A DNA stretch of 64,000 bases from Myxocyprinus asiaticus (taxonomy: Eukaryota > Chordata > Actinopteri > Cypriniformes > Catostomidae): NCBI RefSeq assembly GCF_019703515.2, contig NC_059372.1:27243431-27307430 (forward strand). Direction: 5' to 3'. Below the pieces are notes generated by a model. The model was given only the letters and a program-made list of their open reading frames with translations, searched no databases and was not told the origin of the DNA. A program made the translations under genes and the position numbers. This document shows, one piece after another, positions 1-11,455 of this stretch (positions are counted from its first letter, which is position 1; each line of letters opens with the position of its first letter).

Positions 1-483
1 GCAGGACGTGCCGGCGCGTCCGTCGACCCCAGAGGGTTAAGAGCATAGTCCATCATTAGACCAAGGTGATGCAGGCAGAGATCAGTGAGGTGCAGCGCAG
101 TTCAACCGGCAGGTCATTTCGGTGAGTTCTATCCTATGTCCAAGGTTCAGGCAGTGGCATATGAAGTATCCCATGTCTTATGGTTGGAGTTGACATCAGT
201 TCATCCCCTGATGTCCATCGTAATAGACTGCAGTGATGTCTGGTTGGCACTGGCTGCATTTAGTCATCATCACTCAGAGACATGTAGCAGTGGAGTCTGA
301 CACAAAGCAGGAATGAAGCAGGATCTGGCCGGCTCTGGTAACCTTGGGAAATGCATCCCGAGATTGAGAGAATAATATTAGTGTAGATGCCATTAAATTT
401 TTCTCAGAGTTCTAGATCATGATAAATGTTTCTGGTTCCGGCAGACCTAACTAAAGCAGCCTAATTGTGAGTTGATGGATTAA
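1..483. other. unassigned stretch beside LINE tail
   Basis: No recognisable coding content. Because the LINE reading frame at 484-628 runs on the minus strand and ends here, this could be LINE 3' untranslated sequence. I see no poly-A tail or simple-repeat terminus to prove it. Confidence 0.3.
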
Positions 484-628
484 TTAGGTGTATGCCTGGC
501 TAAATAGATGAGTATTTAGTCTAGACTTAAACTGAGTGAGTGTGTCTGCATCCCGAACAGTGTTAGGGAGACTATTCCATAGTTTAGGAGCCAAATAGGA
601 AAAGGATCTGCCTCCTTTGTGGATTTTG
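484..628 (-). pseudogene. LINE reverse transcriptase C-terminal tail (fragment)
   Basis: The minus-strand frame reads GRSFSYLAPKLWNSLP, then a segment with TLTQFKSRLNTHLF, then a stop. This pattern (aromatic-rich APKLWNSLP followed by FKSRLKTHLF) is characteristic of the extreme C-terminus of ORF2 reverse transcriptases of fish LINEs of the CR1/L2/Rex type. Only about 47 residues remain, so no catalytic motif is present. Upstream the same open frame continues to about 690, but that part is antisense DIRS gag sequence, so the frame is a chimera across an insertion boundary near 628-632. The exact LINE clade cannot be settled from so short a tail. Confidence 0.6.
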
Positions 629-631
629 ATA

Positions 632-2130
632 TTCCCTGGTGCCTTTCTTCCCAGAAGTGCACGAGGAGCTAATGAAGTCGTGGAAGGCACCTTTTACCGC
701 CCAACCACGCTTCGTGGGCTCATCCACTCTGACTACCCTCGACAGCGGAGCAGCTAAGGGATATGTCGAGCTTCCCCAAGTAGAGCACGCCATAGCGGTA
801 CATTTATGCCTGCAGGGCACAGCCACCTGGCACAACTGACCAAGGCTCCCTTCCAAGGCCTGTAAGTTCTCTTCCTCTTTAATGATGAAGGCTTACAAGG
901 CCGTGGGTCAGGCCGCTTCTGCCCTGCACGCCATGGCCATCCACCATCCGGGCCAGCGCGTGGTGAGTATAACATCGCTGAGTGCCCTCTGGGCCTCGGC
1001 ACCCACATGGTCAATAAAAGAGCAGTTTCCTCATTCCCTGGGCCAGTGCACTCGCAATGGCCAGGCGCTGGAAGTCTTTCTGGTCAATCAGGCGAACGCG
1101 AGTACTTCCCGTTTCCTCGTTCTCCATTGAGAGACAGCCAGGTGAACAGGTAAGTGTGCTGGTCTCTGGGGCCACTCACCCGCCCCAGTCACCGGCCACC
1201 GTTGCGGGCTTGTGGAGCAGCACGAACCCCCTGGGCTGTCTTCCAGGTGGGGGCCTGCTCTGCCTTGCCACGAACCACCCTGCCCAGGCACGGGAAGTCC
1301 AGTTGTCCCCTTGGTGCTGCTGTCACGGAGACTGGAGGCCTGGTTAGAACTCTCCAGCCCCTCATGGTGGCTCATCGGGATGATTCGCCTCGGCTACGCA
1401 ATCCAGTTCGCCAAACGCCCGTCCTGGTTCAGTGGTATCCTCTCCACTATGGTGCAGGGCGAGGGTGCATCCATCCTCTGGGCGGAAGTTGCCACCCTTC
1501 TGATGAAGGGAGCAATAGAGCCCGTCCCCATATCCGAGTTGTGCAAGGGCTTCTACAACCCTTATTTTATCGTGCCCAAGAGAGGGTGAGGATCGTGCCC
1601 AATCTTGGACCTGTGTGCCCTGAACAAGGCCTTACACAGGCTTCCGTTCAGAATGTAAACGCAGAAGTGCATCCTGGCGTCAGTACGACATCAGGATTGG
1701 TTCGCGACCATCAACCTGAAGGACGCGTACTTTCATGTATCGGTCCTTCCTCGACACAGATCCTGTCTTCGGTTTGCCTTCGAGGGATGAGCATACCAGT
1801 ACAAGGTCCTCCCCTTGCCTGCAGGGGGAGACCTTCAGGTAGAAGGTAGCGGCTCCAGTAAAACAATTTCAGAGGCTCCTGGGACATATGCCATCCTTAG
1901 CGGCGGTTCTCCCCCTCGGGTTGATGCATATGAGACCACTTCAGCACTGGCTGCAGACTTGAGTCCCGAGGTGATCATGGCGCCACGGCACCCATCGTGT
2001 GACCATCACGCCACAGTGCCATCAGACTTTCAGCCCTTGGTCAGACCTGGCGTTTCTACAGGCAGGTGTTCCCCTAGAGCAGGTCTCAAGATGTGTCGTG
2101 GTCACAACAGATTCCTCGAACTCGGGTTAA
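632..2130 (+). mobile_element. decayed DIRS-like retrotransposon fragment (gag to RNase H)
   Basis: Recognised by collinear similarity to the fuller copies at 15.3-21.4 kb and 56.7-62.5 kb. Gag sequence occupies about 632-1130. The gag peptide around FPEVHEELMKSW lies at 645-690, and KAYKAVGQAASALHAMAI at 885-945. A block corresponding to roughly 650 bp of the fuller copy is missing near 950-1015. RT sequence follows at about 1360-1820 and shows GYAIQFAKRP, KGAIEPVP and GFYNPYFIVPK. The RT palm with the YLDD box is deleted: near 1820 the sequence jumps to the post-RT segment (LLGHM-like, 1870-1900) and stops inside the RNase H start near 2125. Frameshifts are frequent. No terminal repeats remain. 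It is clearly older or more damaged than the other two copies. Confidence 0.8.
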
Positions 2131-2259
2131 TCTAGGTGATACAGTCTCTATATTTTCTAGTTTATGTGACCTGTGTGACGTCTCAAGGCAGCTAGCAGAT
2201 GTTCGGATTTGCCAGTTTGTCTGCTTCCTGACCTGGGCCCCAGTTAGTCAAATACTATC

Positions 2260-2939
2260 TGTCAGGATCCTGTCACCTTTGTCAGTCATGTTTATTGTGG
2301 TGACAGGATGCTGTCACTTATGTTCTGTGTCTCTGTGTGAGCGCATGGCTTTGGTTGTTTTCCTTGCCGTGTGCTCTTCTGTCTAGTCTGTGTTCCATAT
2401 AGAGAGCGTGGTGTTTGGATCATGACTCTTCGGTCAGGTTCCATCTTGTTTCTGAGTCGGGATCCAGACACTCATGCTCTATGTCTTGTCTTTGTGAGCG
2501 CATGGCTACATGTTTGGTTTCGGTTCTCTTGCCATGCGGTCATGTCTGTTCTTGTCTTTTGTTGGAGCACATGGCTAATGATGGCTTTGTTGCCATGTGC
2601 TCTATTGTCTTGTCATTGTGTTGTTCCATGTGCACTTTTGTCAGTTTGTCTTGTTTGTTAGCACATGGCTTTGTGTTTGTCTTGCCATGTCCTTCCCTGA
2701 CTCTGCCTCCTGGTTCCCTCATTACTCTCCCTCGTTTAGTCCTTGTTTATGTAATAAGTTTCACCTGCTCCTCATGTGTCTTGCTCCCTATGTATTGTGC
2801 CTTCTTCCCTTATGTCTCTGCCAGATTGTCTTGTACTTTTGTGAATTTGTCTGCCTGTTCGTTGTCATGTTTTGTTCTTTTAATAAAAGCCCTTAAATTT
2901 GCCTTCTGCATTTGGGTCCTTCCTCAACAAACCTTGACA
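2260..2939 (+). mobile_element. solo LTR, Ty3/gypsy-like, with 5-bp TSD
   Basis: The segment starts TGTCAGGATCCTGTCAC and ends CAAACCTTGACA, so it has the TG...CA ends of an LTR. It is bracketed by identical CTATC copies at 2255-2259 and 2940-2944, a 5-bp target-site duplication. An AATAAA polyadenylation signal lies at about 2882, shortly before the CTGCATTTGGGTCCT segment near the 3' end. The same start and 3' segment occur in the LTR at 7927-8843 and the start recurs at 27,479. No internal region is present on either side. This is the footprint of LTR-LTR recombination. Frames inside it are chance. Confidence 0.85.
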
Positions 2940-2944
2940 CTATC

Positions 2945-3540
2945 ACTATTAAGACTATGAGTGAATTTCACACACCTCTTTAACATTAGGCTCTTTTAAG
3001 ATGAGCAAGTTCTGCACAGAACTGATCACCATTGATCAGCGGCAGGTGCATGCCGGTTAGAAATCTGTCCGACTTGCTGTGATGTCATGGTGACGTATGC
3101 CAAAAAAGTCTTGTGAGAGCGAGGCGCGCATGTTGGATTTTTCCAACTGCACAAACTGCAAGCATGACGACACAGTTTAATGCTTATTGGATTAAACAAC
3201 TGTGATGTTTCATTCTCTTCTAAAAATGTTTTGATTTTTTATCTCTAATATCATGTTTTATGTGTATAAATTATATGTGAATATTCCCAACACTCTGACA
3301 GTTTGATCTCTGTATGGGATATGCAATTTTTATCATATTTCTGAAATATCTAAAATACGTGTCTTCATTAAACTAAAACTAAAAATTAAATTAAATAACA
3401 GGTACAATGAAAGACTTTTTAAATTATATCCACTTTATCAGCAAGAGTGCATGAACGTGAATCCCGTGATATCTGCCTTTGATCTCGTAGGTGTCTGATC
3501 CACTATGAGATGTGAGAATTGTCTGACTCGACAACACATA
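2945..3540. other. no recognisable feature
   Basis: AT-rich intergenic-type sequence. No ORF of interest, terminal repeat or tandem array was seen. Confidence 0.5.
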
Positions 3541-3542
3541 TT

Positions 3543-4041
3543 TCACTCCTCCCCTGACTGTAGCCTTCTACTCTCGTCTTCTTTCAAGGTGATCTCCGAC
3601 TGGCAAAGCCGGACATCGTTAATGCTGACATGAATAACAATTTTAGAAAATCTGCGTTTAGCCAGCACTTGTAAATTTGATCTGATATCAGACGCCCGAG
3701 CCCCTGAAATGCATTTAACAATAGTGGCTGGAATCTCTATTTCAACATTCCTTACAATAGAATCTCCTATAACAAAGGTGCTTTCAACACGATTCTCAGT
3801 GGGTGCATCACTGACTGGGGAGAATCGATTGGAAACCCTAACATGAACGGGAGAGTGGTGTCGCTTTGTTGAGCGAGTATGCCCCCGAGACGTCACCCAA
3901 ACGCCCTGCTGCAGGGCTCTACAGCCAGAACCATAGTGTGTCTGTTGCTCGCTGTTCTACCCGCATCCGAAATAGTATCTACCGACTTCTCTTTCTCACT
4001 GACCTCCACTAGCTTTCGGATGCGTGTCTCTAACTCATTAA
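3543..4041 (-). pseudogene. LINE ORF1-like fragment with SGNH esterase domain
   Basis: The minus-strand frame 3543-3896 shows [14 protein letters not shown], the GDS block of SGNH/GDSL-type hydrolases. It then has [14 protein letters not shown] and [18 protein letters not shown]; in intact relatives the last is a GxND block, here SIND. Upstream, in a shifted frame (about 3900-4041), it reads EVNELETRIRKLVE, a short coiled coil. Coiled coil followed by esterase is the known ORF1 arrangement of CR1/L2-like LINEs of fish, where the protein is thought to bind RNA or assist retrotransposition. At least one frameshift separates the halves and the C-terminus is missing. The substrate is unknown. A host gene is unlikely because no splice structure is visible and the frame is broken. 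Confidence 0.7.
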
Positions 4042-4289
4042 CCTCTGTAAATACTCATATACAGAATGGGCACCATACAATTTATGCAAGTGTATTGTAA
4101 TATGTTTGTCATTCAAATCAGCATTCATCTGAAATATAGGAACATTTCTAGTTCATGTTACATCTGCCAAACCTTAAATAGCAGCAAGTCCAAATTCCAA
4201 GCTTTTAAATGACACCTATTTTTCAAATGAGAAGCTTTTAATTAATTAGCTAGCAGTTCCAGGTTAAAAGGTTAAAAAATATTTTTTTT

Positions 4290-4389
4290 TAAATTAAACA
4301 TCGGTTATCGGTATTCGTATCAGCCACAGAGAGCTGTGTATTATCGGTTATCAGTATTGGCCCAGAAATTTCATATCAGTGCATCCCTA
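4290..4389. mobile_element. hAT-like element terminus (fragment)
   Basis: The reverse complement of the end reads TAGGGATGCACTGATAT followed by repeated CCGATA/ACCGAT motifs. This is the classical terminal pattern of widespread vertebrate hAT non-autonomous elements. The partner terminus was not found nearby, so this is a truncated end. Confidence 0.55.
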
Positions 4390-4390
4390 C

Positions 4391-4800
4391 CCTAAACCTT
4401 AAATCTAACCGATAGTGTCATAAAAGCAAATTTGAGATGAAAAACGTAAAACGTTGAAAAACAACACTTTTGACTTGCGTGTCGATTCAGTACTCGTACT
4501 CCAGTACTGTAATGTAAACATTAAAATGTATCTTCTTACAAGTCATTTGCTATAGTAAAAGTGTTTAGATGTCATAAGATAGCATTATGTAAGCAACAGA
4601 GCAAAAAGTAAGTGTTTATGAACTATTAATCTGCTGTTTTACTTGTGATTTCTGTGAAAGGGAATGGAAGTCATTGTTGTAGCACCTCTAGTGGTTATTT
4701 CATAAGAAACCTGCATTGATACTGTACACACAACAAGCCACGTAAAAATTATTTTGCAAAAATGTAGGTATAAGAACATGATTCTATGAGACCAGGTTGG
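4391..4800. mobile_element. MITE right half, same family as 55,435-56,065
   Basis: Ends in TGAGACCAGGTTGG. Internally it shares ordered blocks with 55,610-56,065: CCTAAACCTTAAA, GTCATAAAA, TTACAAGTCATTTGC, AGTGTTTATGAACT and GCTGTTTTACTTGTGA. The left terminus (CAACCTGATCTCA in the complete copy) is absent. Confidence 0.65.
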
Positions 4801-5581
4801 AAGTTACCTAATAAAAGTCGGCCTTTTTAATCTTTCAATTTGCAGTTACACAGGTTTTTATATTCATCAACCTGCAAACTCTTTACATCAATGTTAATTC
4901 TTGAAGAAGTGCAAAACCCTTTGTACTGTATGTAACTTTTGACATTACGGTAATTAGATAAACAGTTTTGGACTGCCACAGCTTTCTGTCGAATATGCTA
5001 CCTCATCCAGGGTTCGCCACTTACTAGAGGGAAGCTTAATGTGGTGAATTTTACATTAGTAAATGTACGAGTACACTTGCTAAATGGAGATGGCATGCAT
5101 GTTCTGGACTCAGCATTACAGGAGAGGTTTATTTGGCTTGTGGCACAGTTCATTTCATGTCACTCTCTCCAGTAGTATAGTCTAGGGCTGGGCATATGCA
5201 GGCATACTCCGTATGCCCACTTATCTTTGTTAGGATTTTGCGTATACCCACCTAAAATAAGTGATGATACGTATGGCCGTCAGTACAAAGAGTAGGCTTT
5301 GACCCGGAAATTTTTCAATTTAAAAATGCGATGCCGCAACACCGATAAGTGAATTGTGTATATGTAAGTGTACAGAGATTCTCTCTAAACGCGCACAGAG
5401 TTGCGGGAGCGCAACTGATGGCACTGGCAAAACAGACAGTCCGACTAAGCTGATCCACCAATCAGAACGTTAATTTCAGACATGATTGAATATTTTCTAA
5501 CCAATCATATTTTCCATTTCAGTAAGGGGCGGGACATTTCCAGCGTCTAATGCTAATGCACAATTTATTTCCCTGCTAAAC

Positions 5582-5582
<1 letters not shown>
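4801..5582. other. non-coding; possible element end at about 5182
   Basis: No coding content. At about 5190 the sequence TAGGGCTGGGCATATGC resembles a hAT-type terminus, but no partner end or target-site duplication was found. Confidence 0.3.

Positions 5583-5633
<51 letters not shown>
5583..5633. repeat. (TA)n microsatellite
   Basis: About 25 uninterrupted TA units. Confidence 0.98.
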
Positions 5634-5636
<3 letters not shown>

Positions 5637-5754
5637 AATTGAACTTAGGCGATTAAACTTTGTGAAAATATTGCATGTTATTGCACCCGTGCTAGTTTTT
5701 GATGCTCTTTGCAGATGCCTTACAACTGTGTCCCGTAATTATATAAAAACATAT

Positions 5755-5882
<128 letters not shown>

Positions 5883-7926
5883 TTGGCCTTTTACTGCTGT
5901 CGATGGTGCCTTTTTCTCATGATATCAAATAATTTCATTTCAATTTATATTTCTAAGTAGGTAAACAATTTCACTATACACAGAAAAGCACATTATAGTA
6001 CACAAATAAAACAAATAACCATTCATTCTTATGTAGGCTATATATGGTAATACAAGACAACGTGTTAACGTGAACATTAGTACATTCATATAAGCTATAC
6101 AATGCTTAGCTGTTTATTGCGTATTATGTATGTATTAGTTTATTAATTAGAGTAATTTTCATAGTAGCCTAATGAAAGGAATATTAATAAGACCTATACA
6201 TTTAAATATATATTTAATATCAAGTTACCATACCATGGTTCTTAGTTGTTCTGTACAGCATGCCAGCAAGAAACTTACCCTTATATAAACCAGTGATTAT
6301 GGTTAGTGTCTTTTTATTATACCCTCACTCACTGATGAAAACATACTGACTTTAAAAATCAAAACTCTCTCGCCAATCTAAAAAGTTATTTTATTGAGCT
6401 TCTACATTCATACTGAGCTTCTGATTTCATCTAAATTAATGCATTAACACATGACTGTCCATATTTACTGTATACTTCTACGTTGATGCAACAAGTAGAA
6501 AGCCGAATAGAGACTATTATTCCTTATAACATAAGAAAATAAAATTTCATTAAACCATGTGCTGTTCCTGGCTGTTTAGCACCTACTACTCTGCATGTTC
6601 TGACGTTTTATGGAGTGACTATTTATAATAACCACTGTATTACTACAATGAGTGTGTTACTACAATAATATGGTGTTAATATATTAATCATGTTCAATTT
6701 TGTGGTTACTGTGATTTTACAACAAAATATAATGGTGATACTATGGTTAATGTAGTAAAACCATGGTAAAACTTTGTAAGGTAAGGTAAAGGTTACGTTT
6801 AAGGGTAGGTGTTGGTGTAGGGTGTCTTTGGGACTCTAAATAAACACGCTGCAGTGATGCTGTATGTTAGTATTTAATAAGGGTTGTAAATAGTATCTGC
6901 CACTATTTGCACCGGGGTGGAAATAGCATCTAACACTATTTGCACTTGAGAAGATGCTTTTTGTTGCTATTTACACTTACATTTTTAACAAGATCCCTGA
7001 TCTGGCTTTATTTTAACATCTTGAGCGGCACATTTCGGCGTCATTTGTTTTGTGAACTTGTCATGGTGGAATGCAGGCTTTGCAACAACAACAACAACAA
7101 AATGCTGTTACTGAAGGATTAATTGGGCAGTGCAAACCATATTTGACCTGACAAAAAACAGCAAAAAAATTATATGCAATGATGTGACTCCTTTTAATTG
7201 TTCAAAGTATTACCCTGCCCACTTCTTAAACTTCTTTGTGTCTGTCTAGAGGTCTTGAGGTCTTATGCTTCTCATTTTATCTGTCCACACTCTTACCTTC
7301 TTCCTTTATTCTCTCTTCCCATCTCAGCATAGTTCTCTGCTGTGTATTAAGAGTGGGCCACCAGGAGCAAGAGAGCTGCTGAGTTATTAGATTTCTATTT
7401 AGTCTGCACCTCGTCCTGGCTCGGCAAATTGAGCATCATTAGGATGTTTATTTTGTATAAATGTAATGACATTGGAGGTGGATTTAATTCTTCCCTCCAA
7501 GTGTTTTTGCTGGAAAAAATACACTTGGCATTCAAACAACATAAAACAAATTTCACAGATAAAAACCCTCTCTTAGTCTCTCTCACACACATACACGCCT
7601 GAACTGAAAGAACCATTTGATGAGGGCATGCTGTGTAGCCCTGCCAGTGTGTTTCCAGATATACCTCCAAGTGTGTACTGCCATGACAGCAATGTAAATG
7701 ATGTAAAGACATTTGGATCACTGTATACGCCTGTCCAATTCAGACTAACCTGCCAGCACTCTAACACAGTTAAAAGCACACTCATGTCACACACATACAC
7801 AATGAGTCACCAGCTGATACAGGTGGGAGGGAGCCTATAAGATGTTTGATATGAAGAAAAATGCATGGTGACTCAGTATTTTAACTAAACATACAGTAGA
7901 TGAATGCTATTTTGCACCACTGTCTT
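5883..7926. other. non-coding intergenic sequence
   Basis: No gene recognised. At 6765-6950 there is repeat-like text with two copies of a CACTATTTGCAC motif (6901-6912 and 6932-6943), probably a MITE remnant. The frames at 7395-7840 overlap on both strands, have no family resemblance and are judged non-coding. Confidence 0.45.
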
Positions 7927-8843
7927 TGTCACAAGATATGCAGAGAGCCAGGACCCAAATGCAGAGTGATAAAACAAAAGGATTTATTTATACAAAAATA
8001 AACAAAAACTACCCCATAGGGGAAATACACAATCCAGGCTTGGAGCCCACTGAAGCTGGGCTGGGGCAGACGAGCTGGGTACAGGATCAGCCAGGACCAA
8101 CTAGGAGCAGGGACACAAACAACACCGACATGGACATGATACAAGAGGAACTGGCACTGGACAGCACATACGAGGAGACTAAAATAGGGAAGGAAATCAA
8201 ACAGGTTAATGGGCAGGGCAGGTGCAACAAATTAACTTATAATGGGCAAACAAGGAAGCTGGTGATGATGCAAGACTGAGAGACGTGACAATACAGAAAC
8301 AAAACAAAGCCACGTGCTCTCACAAGATACATACACCCGAATTACATGAGTGCATATCGCCAAGACAACAGGCAACATGTGCTCATGCCAACCGACAGAT
8401 AAGATGAGAGAATGCATGGCAACGCTTATAAAGCAATGCCATGCATTCTCACACTAGACAAAGCCTGAGCGTACATTGCGAGGCAAACACCACGCGATGC
8501 ACACAACAGGCGACAAAACGAGAAAGGACACCTTTGCAAGAGTTCGGCCACACACAGACCGAAGTGACCCAACCTCAGCACAACGTGAAGACAGTTCGCG
8601 ACCCGGGCGCGCAACGTGAAGCACATCCATGGTTGTGAGAGACAGACATAAACGACTGACGTAAGTACATGCTGCCAAAATGACATAAGTGCAATGCACT
8701 CATGCCAATAACAGACAGAACATGGAGCATGCATGTCTGGATCACGACACCAACCAAAATCTAACCAGATAGGGAAGTCAGGATCCAGGCACCATGCTCC
8801 GAACATGAAAAACCCAGACTGACAGAGTGACAGGACCGTGACA
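7927..8843 (-). mobile_element. solo LTR, Ty3/gypsy-like, minus orientation, 5-bp TSD
   Basis: Read on the minus strand, the unit begins TGTCACGGTCCTGTCACTC and ends TATCTTGTGACA. It is bracketed by GTCTT at 7922-7926 and 8844-8848, a perfect 5-bp TSD. The minus strand has AATAAATCC (about 7984-7992) shortly before CTCTGCATTTGGGTCCT near the 3' end, the same layout as the LTR at 2260-2939 (680 bp). This copy is 917 bp and shares its start with the partial LTR at 27,479. There is no internal retrotransposon sequence. Long frames across it on both strands are chance. Confidence 0.9.
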
Positions 8844-8848
8844 GTCTT

Positions 8849-9740
8849 CCTCAGTAATTGCGGAAACAGCCTGTGTTTACCTGACGCATAGAACATCTAC
8901 AGTTTTAATACAAGGACGAGGCCACAACACTGGTTTTCAAGATTTGGCTGGTTAGCAGCACTAGTCCAAATTGCAAATTGTTTGGTAAAGAGAGAAAAAA
9001 AAACCTCAGATAGGTTATGGAAAAGAGGTAAACTTTAATACATTCACAAATAAATTAGCGAGTATGCACACAACTGTGGTCCACCTTCTTTTACCATTCA
9101 CTTGGGGATTTCTGGTCTTGCCACTGGTTTAATGGATCTCTGATATACCTTGTATGTTGTTATATTGGCGGTAAAGCACACTCAGAAAGATAGAGTGTTG
9201 TTCTATATCATTTTAAGTCTTATAAAGGTTTAAAATCAATGATCAAATACAAATCTATTCTCTTATAATGTATTCCAAAGTGAAGACAAAAGCTTTCGCT
9301 ACAGCTTTGCATCCTAGACAGAATAGAGACACTGACATGCACATGCAGATGTTGAACAGAAGGTGGGATTGTCACTCAGATGTTCTCTTCTTGTACGGGA
9401 AAGACAGATCCAATCATGTTGCACTCCATTCCATTCTACTCCAATTTGAGATTGTTTTGTTTCCAGACATCATATGGCAGCACTCAGCATGACTGCAACT
9501 TTCAATGAAGCATCACTCTCTGCTTAGAAAACCTTTGATGACCTCTCTCACTCTCTCTCGTACACACTCAACTCCTTCCACCCCTCTCGTTTCATACATT
9601 TTTATTCCATATGATTTCCAGAAGGGAGTAAAAAGTGGTGCCCTGGGTCATATGTAACAGTCTTATCTCCTTTAATAGGGCCTCTTACTCTGCTTTATGC
9701 CGATGGGGATGAGATTCATGCTTCCTCTCATTTTGGTATA

Positions 9741-9743
<3 letters not shown>
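8849..9743. other. no recognisable feature
   Basis: Non-coding. The 74-residue frame at 9268-9492 matches no family I know. Confidence 0.45.

Positions 9744-9799
<56 letters not shown>
9744..9799. repeat. (TG)n microsatellite
   Basis: TG dinucleotides with one TT interruption near 9780. Confidence 0.97.
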
Positions 9800-10379
9800 A
9801 GCTGTGAGCAACATGGCACTCTGAGGGAAAGATTCACCACCCACTCTGCGTCACAATCAGTGAGGCAGGAGAAATAAGTACATGAAATATACATTAGTGT
9901 TTAACTATAGCACCAACAGCAGAGCTGCAATGCAGAGAGAAAGACAGTAAAAGACAGAGAAAAAGCAAAACGATTGATTTGTACAGAAACTCCAGATAAC
10001 AATGTGTGAGACAGCACAAACTGTCAATATGACCACTGAGTTGTCTGTGATAATTCCAGTTAAAACTTAAATGAAATCAAAACTGGAATTTTTTGGCTTT
10101 TAGTACTTATCTGTTAGCTTTGAGGAAATCTTTATGCAAGTGTAGTCCAAAAAGTTGACAAAATTTATTTTTAGAAGGTATATGCATTTAAATATTTGTC
10201 TTCTGTAAAATGAACCAAAACATTGATTAATCATCTTGCATTACAAAAAGTGTTATCCATTCAAATGTTCACTTATTACTATGTGTCACCATCTAGCAAG
10301 CAGCATATTGGCTAATCAACAGGAAATGCATAAACACAAAAGACAACTGGGCTCGTCAAATGATTTAGCAGGGTCTTAA

Positions 10380-11015
10380 AGGAATATTCCGTGTTCAATA
10401 CAAGTTAAGTTTAATCGAAAGCATTCGTGGGAATATTGATTACCACAAACATTTATTTTGACTCATCTCATCTTTTCTTTAAAAAAGCAAAAGTTGAGGT
10501 TATAATGAGACACTTACAATGGAAGTAAATGGGGCCAATTTTTGGAGGGTTTAAAGGTGGAAATGTGAAGCTTACAATTTTATTAAAGCACTTACATTAA
10601 TTCTTCTGTTAAAATTCATGTATTATTTGAGCTGTAAAGTTGTTTAAGTTGTCATTTTTACAGTCATTTTAGGCTTTAAGGGTTTGTTGACATTACATAG
10701 TCATGGCAATAAAAGTTGTAAAATTGGCTATAACTTCACACAGAAAAGGTTAGTAAGTGATTTTATCACACTTAAATCATGTTAACACGCATATTTTTAA
10801 TGTCTTGTGGCTATACTTTTGAAACAGTGAGTATTTTAATATTTACCGACTGATGCCATTCTCTTGCCTCACTGAAACCCAGATTTGTGCTTTTTTTTTT
10901 TAAGAAAAGTAGGAGCAAGTCAAATATTTATAAAAATTTAATATTAATGGTAATCAGTGTTATGGCACAAATACTATCAATTGAGCTTTACTTGTATTGA
11001 ACCCGGAATATTCCA
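10380..11015. mobile_element. TTAA-flanked non-autonomous DNA transposon
   Basis: The left end AGGAATATTCCGTGTTCAAT and the complement of the right end TGGAATATTCCGGGTTCAAT are near-identical terminal inverted repeats, continuing with ACAAGT. TTAA tetranucleotides flank both ends (10,376-10,379 and 11,016-11,019), the TSD of piggyBac/Kolobok-type transposition. There is no transposase, and the internal 570 bp is AT-rich and non-coding. This family is abundant in cyprinid genomes; the superfamily assignment rests on the TTAA alone. Confidence 0.85.
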
Positions 11016-11019
11016 TTAA

Positions 11020-11184
11020 ATAAGAAAAGTGTTTGTGTCAGCACAGTTAAAACACATAGGTGTATTTCAGTGATAATGAAGCATTACACATCTTCAACAT
11101 GGAAATCTCTGGAAACATTAATTAAACAAGAGGGACATACATGAGTTACATGCACATGTGAACACAGACACACATGTTGGTGCG
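11020..11184. other. short non-coding spacer
   Basis: Nothing recognised. Confidence 0.4.
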
Positions 11185-11455
11185 GCTGTCCTTATGAGGA
11201 CTCTCCATAGACAATGATTTTTATACTGTACAAACTATAGATTATATCCCCTAATCCTAACCCTACCCCTAAACCTAACCCTCACAAAAAACTTTCTGCA
11301 TTTTTTAATTTTCAACAACAAAAAAACATTGTTTATTATGTTTTTTTAAGCTATTTGAATTATGAGGACACTAGAAATATCCTCATAAACCACATTTATA
11401 GCATAACACCCTTGTAATTACCAGTTTGTAACCTAAAAAAATGTCCTCGTAAAAC
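11185..11455. repeat. MITE-like repeat with GTCCTCAT-type ends
   Basis: The left part has GTCCTTATGAGGACTC, the middle a run of CCTAACCC-like units, and the right part AAATGTCCTCGTAAAACAC. The facing GTCCTNAT/ATNAGGAC motifs suggest a palindromic non-autonomous element. No TSD was defined. Confidence 0.45.

Noticed and set aside
2371..2960. Cysteine/leucine-rich frames as membrane proteins
   Set aside because: They lie wholly inside a solo LTR with TSD and reflect its T-rich composition.
8426..8896. 156-codon minus frame
   Set aside because: Runs across the solo LTR boundary; overlapping frames occur on both strands.
11245..11285. CCTAACCC-like units resembling interstitial telomere sequence
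   Set aside because: Only a few degenerate units, within a MITE-like repeat; the vertebrate telomere unit CCCTAA is not repeated in tandem.
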